DNA of 64,000 nt, from positions 3,162,001 through 3,226,000 of the forward strand of contig NZ_RJJY01000001.1 of assembly GCF_003751085.1 (NCBI RefSeq), read 5' to 3'. This DNA is from Micromonospora sp. Llam0 (GTDB lineage: Bacteria > Actinomycetota > Actinomycetes > Mycobacteriales > Micromonosporaceae). The position numbers were made by a program, and so were the translations under genes. The notes beneath the pieces are model-generated. The model worked only from the letters and a program-made list of their open reading frames with translations. It ran no database searches and was not told where the DNA came from. Shown here in pieces: positions 1 to 8,558 of the stretch. Within the stretch, counting starts at the first letter, position 1; each line of letters starts with the position of its first letter.

Positions 1-14
1 GAGGAAGCTCGACC

Positions 15-821
15 ATGATGGGTCCGTCCCACGCGCTCTCCGGCGCCGCCGTGTGGCTCGCCGGTTCCTGGGCGCTCGATCAGTTCGCCGGCTACGAGCA
101 GTCGCCACTGATGATCGCGGTCGGCACCGCCGTCTGCGCCGGCGGCGCGCTCTTCCCGGACCTGGACCTGTCCGGCAAGGTCACTCGCAACCAGGGCGGC
201 GCCACCGTCGCCCGGACCTTCGGGGTGGTGTCGCTGTTCGTCGCCGAGGTCATCGAGAAGATCTCCCTCGGCGTCTACCACGCGACGAAGCTCAGCAAGG
301 ATCCGAACCGCAAGAACGGGCACCGGACCCTCACCCACACCATCCCGTTCACCGTGCTGGTCGGCTGGGGCACCACCGCGCTGTGCGCCGCGTACGGCAA
401 ATGGGCGGTGATCGCCATCCTGTTCTTCATGATCGGCCTGGCGTTGCGGGGCCTGTTCGACGAGTGGGCCAAACGCGCCGGCTGGGTGATCGTCACCCTG
501 CTGTCATTGGGCGCCGCCTACTTCACCTACCTGCATCTGCCCGGTGACCGGGGCTACCCGATGCTCGGCCTGGCGATGGGGGTCGGCTGCTTCGTCCACA
601 TTCTCGGTGACCTGATCACCCGGGCCGGCGTACCGATCCTGTGGCCGATCCCGATCGACCGGCGGATGTGGCGGATGATCGGCCCGTCGGACCGGTTCTC
701 CATCAGGGCCGGCAGCAAGTTCGAGGTGGTCGTGCTCCGCGGTGTGTTCAGCGTCGTGTCGGTGCTGGCCATCATCGGGCTGGCCATCCCGGCGGTGCAC
801 CGGCACTTCACCGACAGCTGA
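15..821 (+). CDS. YdjM-like membrane-bound metal-dependent hydrolase
   Basis: This 268-residue protein resembles the YdjM/DUF457 family of membrane-bound, metal-dependent hydrolases. The family's conserved acidic and histidine sites are visible: GPSHALSGAAVW near the N-terminus, LFPDLDL around residue 52, HRTLTHT around residue 104 and HILGDLITRAGVPILWP around residue 198. Several hydrophobic stretches (about residues 118-150, 158-172 and 240-260) fit a multi-pass inner-membrane protein. The start is one of two adjacent ATGs (15 or 18) behind a GAGGAAG ribosome site. The substrate of the family is not established. The gene stands alone and converges on the next gene, with 35 bases between the stops. 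Confidence 0.8.
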   Translation: MMGPSHALSGAAVWLAGSWALDQFAGYEQSPLMIAVGTAVCAGGALFPDLDLSGKVTRNQGGATVARTFGVVSLFVAEVIEKISLGVYHATKLSKDPNRKNGHRTLTHTIPFTVLVGWGTTALCAAYGKWAVIAILFFMIGLALRGLFDEWAKRAGWVIVTLLSLGAAYFTYLHLPGDRGYPMLGLAMGVGCFVHILGDLITRAGVPILWPIPIDRRMWRMIGPSDRFSIRAGSKFEVVVLRGVFSVVSVLAIIGLAIPAVHRHFTDS

Positions 822-856
822 GCCACCCGTCAGGTTAGAGCGAGCCGCGGGTCGGG

Positions 857-1477
857 TCACGCCGGGGTGCGCTGCACCGGCACCGCCAGCCCCCACGCCG
901 CGACCGACTCCGGGGTGTTCACCTGCCCGCCTTCGGCGACCCCGTCACAGGAGATGTCGATCACCTCGCCGGTGTGCGCGAGCAGGTACGGCCGGGCACC
1001 GCCGTCGGCGTTGGCCAGGGTCGCGATCGCCGCCCAGTGCCGCCGGCCGAACACCATCGGGTAGCTGCGCGTGCCGGCGTAGGTGGCGCAGACCAGCACC
1101 TCCGGGTACGGCAGCGCGGTCACCCGGCGCAGCGCGTCGGCGGTGATCCCCGGCATGTTGACCGGGAACACCACCACCGCCTCGGCGTCGGAGTCCTTCA
1201 ACGCGTCCAGGCCGACCCGCAGCGACGAGCCCAGCCCGGTCCCCCAGGCCCGGTTGACCACCACGGTGGCGCCGGTCAGGTCGGCGGTGTCGCGTACCTG
1301 GTCGGCGGCGGCACCGAGGACCACCACGACCGGATCACAGCCGGTCTCCCCCACGATCCGCAACGCCCGTTCGACCAGCAGTTGGTCGCCGCGGTACAGC
1401 AGGGCCTCCGGCCCGCCGATCCGCCGACCCCCACCGGCCGCGATGATCATCCCCGCGATCCGACTCAGCTGAGCCAC
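857..1477 (-). CDS. MobA-like NTP transferase
   Basis: A nucleotidyltransferase of the MobA/MocA type, the fold that transfers a nucleotide to molybdopterin or a related acceptor. The N-terminus carries the nucleotide-binding signature MIIAAGGGRRIGGPEALL, and FPVNMPGI further on matches the metal-binding aspartate region, although the expected Asp reads Asn here. The usual Lys of the signature is Glu (GPEALL); I recall that variant from actinobacterial members. I chose the GTG at 1477, ten residues before MIIAAGGG; the frame stays open to 1570 but that extension is low-complexity. No molybdenum cofactor gene lies nearby, so the acceptor is unknown. Confidence 0.72.
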   Translation of the reverse strand: MAQLSRIAGMIIAAGGGRRIGGPEALLYRGDQLLVERALRIVGETGCDPVVVVLGAAADQVRDTADLTGATVVVNRAWGTGLGSSLRVGLDALKDSDAEAVVVFPVNMPGITADALRRVTALPYPEVLVCATYAGTRSYPMVFGRRHWAAIATLANADGGARPYLLAHTGEVIDISCDGVAEGGQVNTPESVAAWGLAVPVQRTPA

Positions 1478-1584
1478 CCCCGCAACGTCTGCCCGGCCGG
1501 TCCAGCCCGGCCGGCGGTCACAGCGCCCGCCAAACGCTGCCCGATCCGATGGAACGCACAACGGGCCCAACGATCAGGTGGCGA

Positions 1585-3252
1585 TCAGGTGGCGTCCGCG
1601 TAGCAGGTGACGGTGGACACCTCGAGCGGCACCCGGACCGGGGTGTCGCCGAACAGCACCGTGGTGGCCCGGCCGGCGCACTCCCGCACGGCGACGGCCA
1701 CCGCCGCCGCCTGCGTCGCCGGACAGTGCACCACCACCTCGTCGTGCTGGAAGAAGACCAGCTCGGCGGCGGTGCCGGCGATCGCCTGACGAACGGTGGC
1801 CAGCAGGATCAGCGCCCACTCGGCGGCGGTCGCCTGGGCGACGAAGTTGCGGGTGAACCGCCCCCGGGCCGGGGTGCCGACGTCCGACGGTGGACAGGTC
1901 CGGCCGAGCCAGGAGCGCACCAGGCCACCGGTCTCCCCGGTCCGGGCCGCCGACTCCAGGTACTCGAACGCGACCGGGTAGCTGCGGCGCAGCACGGCGA
2001 GGGCCGGCACGGCGGCGCCGCCGGTCTGCCCGTACATGGCGCCGAGCAGCGCCACCTTCGCCCGGGCCCGGTCACCGCCGAACGAGTCGCGGGCCAGCGC
2101 GGCGTACAGGTCACCGGCACCGCCGGCGGCGGCCAGCCGGCGGTCACCGGACATCGCGGCGAGCACCCGTGGCTCCAGCTGGGCGGCGTCGGCCACCACG
2201 AAGCACCAGCCGGGGTCGGCGACCACCGCCCGGCGGACCGCCTTGGGGATCTGCAGCGCCCCGCCGCCCCGGGTGGCCCACCGGCCGGACACCACCCCGC
2301 CCGGCACGTACTCGGGGCGGAACCGGCCGTCGCGTACCCATGCCTGCCGCCACGCCCAGCCGTGCGCGGTCCAGATCCGGTGCAGTTCCTTGTACTCGAT
2401 GAGCAGCGGAACTGCGGGGTGGTCCACGCCGCGCAGCACCCAGGCCCGGGTGTTCGGCAGGCTGATCCCGACCCGGGCGAAGGCCCGCAGCACCTCGGCC
2501 GGTGAGTCGGCGTGCAGCTGCCGGACTCCGAACGCGGCGGCGATCCGGCCGGCGAGCTCGGCCAGGCGGCGCGGCGGCCCGCCGACCGGCGACGGCGCGC
2601 CGAGCAGCTCGGTGAGCAGCGCGTCGTGCAGGTCGGCCCGCAACGGCAGCCCGGCGGCACCCATCTCGGCGGCGACCAGCGCGCCGGCGGACTCGGCGGC
2701 GACCAGCAGCCGGAACCGTTCCGGCCGGGCGGTGCCCGCGATGCGGCGCTGCTGGTCGGCGTACACCCGGGTGAGCGCGTCGATCGGATCGGCGACCGTC
2801 GCCGGGGCCGGCACGTCGTCGAACAGCGCGGTCTGACCGTGCCCGGGCGGCGCGGCACCGGGCGCGGGCGGGTCGGGTGGCACCGGCGCGCCGGTCAGCC
2901 GGGCGTACGCGGCGGCGAGCGACCGGGGCTCGCCCCAGCGTCCGTCGTAGCCGAGCAGCAGCGCCTCGGTCAGCTCGACGTCGTGGCACCGCTCGACCCG
3001 CACGCCGGCCCGCAGCAGGGCCGGGTAGATCGCCGCGGTCGTCGCCCACAGCCAGCGTGGCTCGGGTACTGGTCGCGCCGCCGGTGGCTGCGACGGTGGC
3101 AGCCCAGCCGCCGGTGCCTGCGACGGTGGCGGCCGGTCGACGGCCGCCGCCAGGTCGGGCACGGCCTCGACCGGGCCGGCGGGCCGCCCATCGGCGTGCA
3201 GCAGCCGGCGCACCCCGCCGCCGCCCGGACCCGCCGCCACCGCCACCAGCAC
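1585..3252 (-). CDS. Bifunctional 3'-5' exonuclease/DNA polymerase (PolA-like family A)
   Basis: A 555-residue family A DNA polymerase of the short actinobacterial type annotated as bifunctional 3'-5' exonuclease/DNA polymerase; it lacks a 5'-3' exonuclease domain. The palm motifs are visible: motif A as VVADAAQLEPRVLA with Asp near residue 355, motif B as RARAKVALLGAMYGQ, and motif C as QHDEVVVH with Asp near residue 504. The N-terminal third, with an internal Pro/Ala-rich stretch, is a degenerate exonuclease-like region. A role in repair or gap filling alongside the main PolI is likely but inferred. It is transcribed alone, divergent from the secreted protein at 3563. Confidence 0.8.
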   Translation of the reverse strand: MLVAVAAGPGGGGVRRLLHADGRPAGPVEAVPDLAAAVDRPPPSQAPAAGLPPSQPPAARPVPEPRWLWATTAAIYPALLRAGVRVERCHDVELTEALLLGYDGRWGEPRSLAAAYARLTGAPVPPDPPAPGAAPPGHGQTALFDDVPAPATVADPIDALTRVYADQQRRIAGTARPERFRLLVAAESAGALVAAEMGAAGLPLRADLHDALLTELLGAPSPVGGPPRRLAELAGRIAAAFGVRQLHADSPAEVLRAFARVGISLPNTRAWVLRGVDHPAVPLLIEYKELHRIWTAHGWAWRQAWVRDGRFRPEYVPGGVVSGRWATRGGGALQIPKAVRRAVVADPGWCFVVADAAQLEPRVLAAMSGDRRLAAAGGAGDLYAALARDSFGGDRARAKVALLGAMYGQTGGAAVPALAVLRRSYPVAFEYLESAARTGETGGLVRSWLGRTCPPSDVGTPARGRFTRNFVAQATAAEWALILLATVRQAIAGTAAELVFFQHDEVVVHCPATQAAAVAVAVRECAGRATTVLFGDTPVRVPLEVSTVTCYADAT

Positions 3253-3362
3253 CCGCTCATTGTCGCCCCGGCGTACGACACCGGACCGGTCTCCCGGTCA
3301 TTCGGTGCGACAGCCGGCTACCCGGCCGACCCCGCCCTGCGGGCCTGACGCATGTGCTCTCC

Positions 3363-3410
3363 AGGTCTGATGCATGTGTGGCATCGCGATGCCACACATG
3401 CATCAGACCT
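3363..3410. repeat. Perfect 48-bp palindrome in a divergent intergenic region
   Basis: The 310-base gap between the polymerase gene and the secreted-protein gene holds an uninterrupted palindrome of 24 bp per arm with no spacer. Its left arm starts AGGTCTGATGCATGTGTGG and the centre is ATCGCGAT. A partial third copy of the arm (GACGCATGTG) lies just to the left. No gene is read through it. It could form a cruciform or long hairpin or act as an operator for both divergent genes. The rest of the gap holds an imperfect AGAAATG...CATTTCT pair at about 3469-3507 and a GGGAGG ribosome site before 3563. Confidence 0.9.
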
Positions 3411-3562
3411 GCGAACACCAGGTGGGCAACCGTGTCGACGGGCAGTGGTCAGGGTCAGGTCAAGAACGCAGAAATGCGTATGTCGAGAACATGGTGAAAC
3501 ATTTCTGAGAGCCGATCGGTCGGTTAGATTCGAGATCCGCCTCAATCATCGGGAGGACGATT

Positions 3563-3985
3563 ATGAAAGCACTACGCCGTACGCTCGTCGCGTTCAGCGC
3601 AATCATCGCCGTCATGTTGCCGGCGAATGCCGCCGAGGCGGCGGTGAGCAACTACATGCGCAACCCCATCGGTGGGGTCCTGTACCAGACGAACTGGTGG
3701 TACGCCAGCAGCACCGCGTCCGGCACCGCGCCGGCCGGCGCGCTGATCACCACCGTGCACTGGTCGTACAGCCTGAGCAACCACTCAGGGGTCGAGGCGT
3801 ACCTGTGCATTCCGGCCGGCTGCTCGAAGCTGCCCGGAGCGTCCGGCGTCACCACCGACTTCGTCAACCAGCCCGCGTCGCAGAGCTGGACGTTCTACTT
3901 CGCGGTGCCCGCGTCGACCACCCATCTGCTGTCGCCGCCCCGTACCGGGGGCGCGCACATGGTGGACGTCACCTACGTGTACTGA
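3563..3985 (+). CDS. Secreted small protein resembling FlhE
   Basis: This 140-residue protein begins with a clear Sec signal peptide: MKALRRT, a hydrophobic core, then a cleavage site near AEAA-VS around residue 28. The mature part follows the pattern of the periplasmic flagellar protein FlhE (a beta-rich domain): a VHWSYSL strand, a two-cysteine segment YLCIPAGCSKL, a hydrophobic FYFAVPA strand and a C-terminal VDVTYVY. The two cysteines could form a disulfide. No flagellar gene is present, so the role is unknown and the FlhE likeness is my own pattern match. A GGGAGG ribosome site sits 8 bases before the ATG. Confidence 0.6.
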   Translation: MKALRRTLVAFSAIIAVMLPANAAEAAVSNYMRNPIGGVLYQTNWWYASSTASGTAPAGALITTVHWSYSLSNHSGVEAYLCIPAGCSKLPGASGVTTDFVNQPASQSWTFYFAVPASTTHLLSPPRTGGAHMVDVTYVY

Positions 3986-4012
3986 CCGCCGCCGGCTGCC
4001 TGGAGATGCTGG

Positions 4013-4987
4013 CTATTTGGAGACGCTGCCGGTGAGGCCGGACTGCACCTGCCGCTGGAAGACGATGTAGACCAGCAGCACCGGCAGCATCGCCATGGTC
4101 ACCCCGGCGAACAGGCCCGACCAGTCGGACTTGTAGCCCTGGTTCACCGACAGGTCGATCAGGCCCTGGGCGATCACCTGGTTCTTCGCCTCACCGCCGC
4201 TGGGCTGCATCAGCAGGTACGGCAGGTACCACTGGTTCCACTGGCCGATCACGTTGAAGATGCCGATGCTGATCAGCCCTGGTTTCGACATCGGCAGCAT
4301 CACCCGGAAGAACAGCGTGCTGTGCGAGGCGCCGTCCACCATCGCCGCCTCGGCGACCGTGGACGGCAGCGTCTTGAAGAACGAGTGCATGAAGAAGACC
4401 GTGAACGCCAGCGACCAGGCCACGTAGACGAGGATCAGCATCACGTGGCTGTTCGGGCCGAGCAGCGGGATGAACACGCCGGTGTTGTAGACACCCTTGT
4501 ACAGCGGCACCGCGGCCATGAACACCGGCAGGGTCAGCCCGGACAGGAACATGTAGTAGATGACCCGGTTTCCGGGGAACTCGTACCGGGCCAGCACGTA
4601 GGCGGCCATCGAGCCGAGCAGCATGGTCAGGAAGACCCCGCCGCCGACGATGAGGATGGTGTTGACGAAGAAGTCGCCGATGCCGCCGTCGACCCAGGCC
4701 CGGGCGAAGTTCTCCCAGTGCAGCTGGTCCGGGATCAGCGACAGCGGCTCCCGGATGATCTGCGCGTCGTCCTTGAACGACGACATGACCACCCACAGCA
4801 GCGGCAGCACCACCATCGCGCCCCAGATCAGCAGGAACAGGTGGGAGAAGCCGTTGAAGAAGGAGTCGCTGACCGCGCCGGCCCGCCGGGGCGGCCGCGC
4901 CCGGGCGGTACGCCGACCGCCGGCGGTCTTCGACGGCGGTGGCGGCGGGCTGGCCGCGCTGGTCGGTGGGTTGGTGACAGTGCTCAT
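4013..4987 (-). CDS. ngcG: Carbohydrate ABC transporter permease, NgcG-like
   Basis: A 324-residue MalG-family inner-membrane permease with six predicted membrane segments and the EAA loop EAAMVDGASHSTLFFRVMLP that contacts the ATPase. It forms a pair with the permease upstream and serves the NgcE-like binding protein, so the likely substrate is GlcNAc or chitobiose. The N-terminus has a Pro/Ala/Arg-rich cytoplasmic tail of about 40 residues. I chose the ATG at 4987 (MSTVTN), which follows an AGGGAGG ribosome site and lies 13 bases after the upstream gene; the longer open frame overlaps that gene. No ATPase gene is present, which is usual for these operons in actinobacteria, where a shared MsiK-type ATPase is used. 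Confidence 0.82.
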   Translation of the reverse strand: MSTVTNPPTSAASPPPPPSKTAGGRRTARARPPRRAGAVSDSFFNGFSHLFLLIWGAMVVLPLLWVVMSSFKDDAQIIREPLSLIPDQLHWENFARAWVDGGIGDFFVNTILIVGGGVFLTMLLGSMAAYVLARYEFPGNRVIYYMFLSGLTLPVFMAAVPLYKGVYNTGVFIPLLGPNSHVMLILVYVAWSLAFTVFFMHSFFKTLPSTVAEAAMVDGASHSTLFFRVMLPMSKPGLISIGIFNVIGQWNQWYLPYLLMQPSGGEAKNQVIAQGLIDLSVNQGYKSDWSGLFAGVTMAMLPVLLVYIVFQRQVQSGLTGSVSK

Positions 4988-5000
4988 CGCGCGGCCCTCC

Positions 5001-5942
5001 CTAGAATTCGATCCGCTCACGGCGGGTGATCCGCAACTGCACCGCGGCGAGCAGCAGCGTGAAGATGGCCAGCGCGACCCCGATGGCGCAGGCGTAGCCG
5101 AACTGGCCCTTGTTGAAGGCGGTGAAGTTGATGACCGAGGCGAACACCTCACTGGCGTGGTCGGGGCCGCCCTGGTTGGGGGTCATCACGAAGACCAGCG
5201 CGTACATGTCCAGGGCGATGAAGCCGAGGTAGACCCAGGCGACCGAGATGCTGTCGCGCAGCAGCGGCAGGGTGATCCGCAGGAAGCTGGTCACCCGGCT
5301 GGCCCCGTCGAGCATCGCCGCCTCGAAGATGTCCTTCGGGATCGACTGCATGGCGGCGGAGAACAGCACCATGTAGAAACCGACCCCGCCCCAGACGGCG
5401 ATCAGCAGCAGCCACCACAGCACCGCCGGTACGCCGAGGAACGGCGTCGGGTCGGAGACGAACTTCAGCGGCTGCTCCGCGTCGACCAGACCGATCCTGA
5501 TCAGGATGCCGTTGAGCAGCCCCTGACTGTCGCCCCGGTAGATGGCGCCCCACATGATGGCGACCAGCACCAGGGACAGCACCTGCGGGAAGAAGAAGAT
5601 CACCTTGTAGACGCCGGAGCCGCGTACCCCCCGCACGCCGGCCCTGTCCCCGCGCCCTCCCACATTGAGCAGGAAGGCGAGGAACAGGGCCAGCGCGATG
5701 GTGAACAACGGCAGGGTGACCAGGAAGAAGACGTTGTGCCAGAACGCCGTACGGATCAGCTCGTCGCCGAACATCCGGACGTAGTTGGCCAGCCCGACGA
5801 ACTCCTGGGTGTCGGAGTAGCCGCCCCAGTTGGTCAGCGAGTAGCCGGCCGCCTGGGCGTACGGCCAGACGACGTAGAACACGTACAGCGCCACCGGCAG
5901 TGCCAGGAAGCCCGTCACGAACCGGGCCTTTCCGTGCTGCAT
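5001..5942 (-). CDS. ngcF: Carbohydrate ABC transporter permease, NgcF-like
   Basis: A 313-residue MalF-family permease: an N-terminal membrane segment (FLALPVALYVFYVVWPYAQA), further membrane segments and the EAA loop EAAMLDGASRVTSFLRITLP. It is the partner of the permease at 4013 and lies 43 bases downstream of the binding-protein gene in one operon. Length and domain order are those expected of the family. The assignment to GlcNAc/chitobiose uptake rests on the binding protein next to it rather than on residues seen here. Confidence 0.82.
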   Translation of the reverse strand: MQHGKARFVTGFLALPVALYVFYVVWPYAQAAGYSLTNWGGYSDTQEFVGLANYVRMFGDELIRTAFWHNVFFLVTLPLFTIALALFLAFLLNVGGRGDRAGVRGVRGSGVYKVIFFFPQVLSLVLVAIMWGAIYRGDSQGLLNGILIRIGLVDAEQPLKFVSDPTPFLGVPAVLWWLLLIAVWGGVGFYMVLFSAAMQSIPKDIFEAAMLDGASRVTSFLRITLPLLRDSISVAWVYLGFIALDMYALVFVMTPNQGGPDHASEVFASVINFTAFNKGQFGYACAIGVALAIFTLLLAAVQLRITRRERIEF

Positions 5943-5985
5943 CGTCAGGTCACTTTCTGCTCGGTCGGGTCAGCGGAGCGACGAC

Positions 5986-7434
5986 TCAGGACCGGGTGAA
6001 CTTGTTCACCGCGTCGTCCGCCGCGATCTCGTCGGCCGCCTGCTGCAGGGTGTCCTGGAACTCCTTGGCGGTCATCCGGCCGGCCATCAGCTCGCCGATC
6101 GCGTTCTGCTCCACCTTGTCCAGGTCGGCGTACCAGTCGGGGTGACGGAACGAGACCAGGTCGCCGGGGGCGTTGGTCATCAGCTCGTTGGCCGAGGTCA
6201 GCGCGGTGGAGGTGGTGACGTTGTCGCCGGAGCCCTTGACCGAGGCGAGCGAGCTGGTCAGCTCGGCGAACTTGCCGGCGCCCTCCTTGGAGAGCATGGC
6301 CCGCAGGAACTCCATGCCGCCGGGGGCGTTGGCGGCCTTCTTCGGCACGATCCAGCCTTCACCGGAGCCGGCCTGCACGGTGCCGTACGGGGCGGCGTCG
6401 GTGGCGCCGACGTTCCACACCGGGGCGATCTTCATCTGGAAGCCGCCCGGGATGGTGGCCCGCATCTCGTTCTCCAGCCAGGTGCCGCAGGGCAGGAACG
6501 CCGCCTTGCCGTCCAGCCATGCCTGCTGCGACTCGGTGTGGGTCAGGGTGTCGCTGCCGGTGAGGGTGTAGCCGTCGGCGACCATCTTCTCGACGGCGCT
6601 CATCGCGGCGGTGACCGCGTCGGTCTGCCAGGCGCCTTCGGCGAGGTTGTCGATGTCGACGACCGCCTGGCGGCCGCCGGCCAGCCAGATCCAGGTCATG
6701 ATCGGCCAGCGCATGTAGTACGGGTACTTGCCGGCGAAGGCGAACGGTGCGACACCGGCCGCCTTGATCTGCGGGGCGAGGGTGAAGAACTCGTCGAAGC
6801 TGGTCGGCACCGCCCACCCGTTGCGGTCGAACAACGCCTGGTCGAACCAGAGACCGAACACCGTGTACGCGTAGTTGAGCTGGAAGAACTCGCCGTCGAA
6901 CGTACCGTCGTCGACGGTGCCGGGCAGCAGCGTGTCGCGGACCTTGACGGCCGGGTCGTCCCAGCTCGGCGCGTCCAGCAGCGGGGTCAGCTCGGTCAGC
7001 GCGCCCTCGTTGATCAGGGTGTCGATCGCCATCAGGTCGGCACCCGAGTTGTTGATCAGGTCGGCCGGGGTGGTGGAGAACTTGGGCTGCTGCTCGGTCT
7101 TGATCTTCTGGGTGGAGCTGAGGTTGACCGTGACGCTGTCGTGCTTGGCCACGAACAGCGTCTTGTCGAACTCCGGGTACTCGTCACCGAGGCCGCCGTT
7201 GAACACGACGACGTCGACGCTGCTGCCGTCGGCGACACCGAACGGGTTGTCGGCGCTCTTGGTGCCGGTCTCCGTACCCGTGCCGGGGTCGCTGCCGGCG
7301 CAGGCGGAGAGCAGGCCGGCCGCCGGACCGGCCAGCAGCCCGGCGGCGGCCGCGCGGCGCAGCAGGGTCCGCCGACGCACCGAGGCGCCGGCGACGGCGG
7401 ACGGGATCCGCACGGAATCGGGGTAGATCGACAT
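5986..7434 (-). CDS. ngcE: N-acetylglucosamine/diacetylchitobiose-binding lipoprotein NgcE
   Basis: A 482-residue family 1 solute-binding protein. The N-terminus has a twin-arginine-type stretch (VRRRTLLRRAAAAG) followed by a lipobox LLSAC, so it should be exported folded and anchored by a lipid on Cys45 or close to it. The body closely follows the Streptomyces NgcE I know from memory: ADNPFGV, FNGGLGDEY, DNLAEGAWQ, LTHTESQQAWLDGKAAF and PCGTWLENEM. It captures GlcNAc and chitobiose from chitin breakdown for the two permeases downstream. It starts 12 bases after the RpiR regulator gene, which makes regulator, binding protein and permeases a single unit. Confidence 0.85.
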   Translation of the reverse strand: MSIYPDSVRIPSAVAGASVRRRTLLRRAAAAGLLAGPAAGLLSACAGSDPGTGTETGTKSADNPFGVADGSSVDVVVFNGGLGDEYPEFDKTLFVAKHDSVTVNLSSTQKIKTEQQPKFSTTPADLINNSGADLMAIDTLINEGALTELTPLLDAPSWDDPAVKVRDTLLPGTVDDGTFDGEFFQLNYAYTVFGLWFDQALFDRNGWAVPTSFDEFFTLAPQIKAAGVAPFAFAGKYPYYMRWPIMTWIWLAGGRQAVVDIDNLAEGAWQTDAVTAAMSAVEKMVADGYTLTGSDTLTHTESQQAWLDGKAAFLPCGTWLENEMRATIPGGFQMKIAPVWNVGATDAAPYGTVQAGSGEGWIVPKKAANAPGGMEFLRAMLSKEGAGKFAELTSSLASVKGSGDNVTTSTALTSANELMTNAPGDLVSFRHPDWYADLDKVEQNAIGELMAGRMTAKEFQDTLQQAADEIAADDAVNKFTRS

Positions 7435-7446
7435 GATGTGTGCTCC

Positions 7447-8397
7447 TCAGCTGGGGGTTTCGGCGGGGCGGATCGTGCTCCGGTCGACGGCCTTGTGACC
7501 GTCGACGGCTCGGGCGGTGCGGCGGAACGCCGCGTGCGCGCGGTCGTGGGTCCGCTGCGCGACGGCGACGTAGAGCAGGTCGAGGACGACGAGCTGGGGG
7601 TGCCGGGCGGAGAGCGCGTCCGGCCGGAAGGTGGTCGCCTGGGGGGCGGTGAGCAGGACGATGTCGGCCAGGTCGGCCAGGGTGGAGCGGGGGAAACTGG
7701 TGAGCGCGACGGTGGTCGCGCCGTGGCTGCCGGCCTCGGCGACCATCTCGATGGTCTCCCGGGTCTGGCCGGTGTGTGAGATGCCGAGGGCCACATCGCC
7801 GTCGCGCATCAGCGCCGCGCTGGCCAGGCCGTTGTGCAGGTCGGTCCAGGCCCAGGCGGGTACGCCGATGCGGTGCAGGCTGAACTGCATCTCCTCGCCG
7901 ACCAGGGCGCTGCCGCTGGCGCCGAAGATGTTGACCCGGCTGGCGGCGGCGACCGCGTCGGCGGCCTGCTCGACCTGGGTGAGGTCGAGCAGGGCGGCGG
8001 TGTCGTGCATGGCCTGGGTGTCGGCGGCCATGATCTGGCCGAGCACCCGGTCGAGCGGGTCGCCGGGCTGGATCTCCCGGCCGATGTCGACGGTCCAGCC
8101 GGCGGCGCGGGCCCGGCCGGTCTCGGCGGCGATGCCGAGCCGCAGGTCGGCGTAGCCGTCGAAGCCGAGCGCCCGGCAGAACCGGGTGACCGTCGCCGGT
8201 GAGGTACCGCTGCGTTCGGCCAGCTCGACGATGGTGGCGCGGGCGGCCGCGGCCGGGTCGGTCAACACCTGGTCGGCGACCCGGCGCAGCGCACCGGTGA
8301 ACTCGGTGAGCCGGATCCGGGCGAGCACCGTGTCGGCCGGCCCCGGGGCGTCGACCACCGCGGTCCCCGCGGGGATCTCCACCTCGCTGTCAGCCAT
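7447..8397 (-). CDS. MurR/RpiR-family transcriptional regulator
   Basis: A 316-residue RpiR-type regulator. The N-terminal helix-turn-helix is seen at IVELAERSGTSPATVTRFCR, and a SIS sugar-phosphate-binding domain follows (VNIFGASGSALVGEEMQFSL, then GISHTGQTRETIEM). It heads the ngc-type operon and probably senses a phosphorylated amino sugar to control that operon. This mode of action is inferred from the family and from the operon. The regulator would also control its own promoter just upstream. Confidence 0.85.
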   Translation of the reverse strand: MADSEVEIPAGTAVVDAPGPADTVLARIRLTEFTGALRRVADQVLTDPAAAARATIVELAERSGTSPATVTRFCRALGFDGYADLRLGIAAETGRARAAGWTVDIGREIQPGDPLDRVLGQIMAADTQAMHDTAALLDLTQVEQAADAVAAASRVNIFGASGSALVGEEMQFSLHRIGVPAWAWTDLHNGLASAALMRDGDVALGISHTGQTRETIEMVAEAGSHGATTVALTSFPRSTLADLADIVLLTAPQATTFRPDALSARHPQLVVLDLLYVAVAQRTHDRAHAAFRRTARAVDGHKAVDRSTIRPAETPS

Positions 8398-8429
8398 CGG
8401 CGTCGACCTTTCGGGAAGGACTGTTAACT

Positions 8430-8454
8430 GTTAGTGGTAAAAGTTCTTACTAAC
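8430..8454 (-). promoter_or_regulatory. Candidate RpiR operator in the ngc promoter region
   Basis: An inverted repeat GTTAGT-N13-ACTAAC lies 33 to 57 bases upstream of the regulator start. A related GTTAACTGTTAG overlaps its left side. The stretch is much richer in A and T than its surroundings. Position and symmetry suit an operator for the RpiR protein; no experimental site is known to me. Confidence 0.45.
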
Positions 8455-8558
8455 ACCCCCTCCGTGTCAAGACCGTGGGCGAAGTTTTCAAACCGTTACC
8501 GGCTGGGAGCGCTACCACCTGGCCAAACCCCTCGATCATGATCAGGACCGCGGCATCG

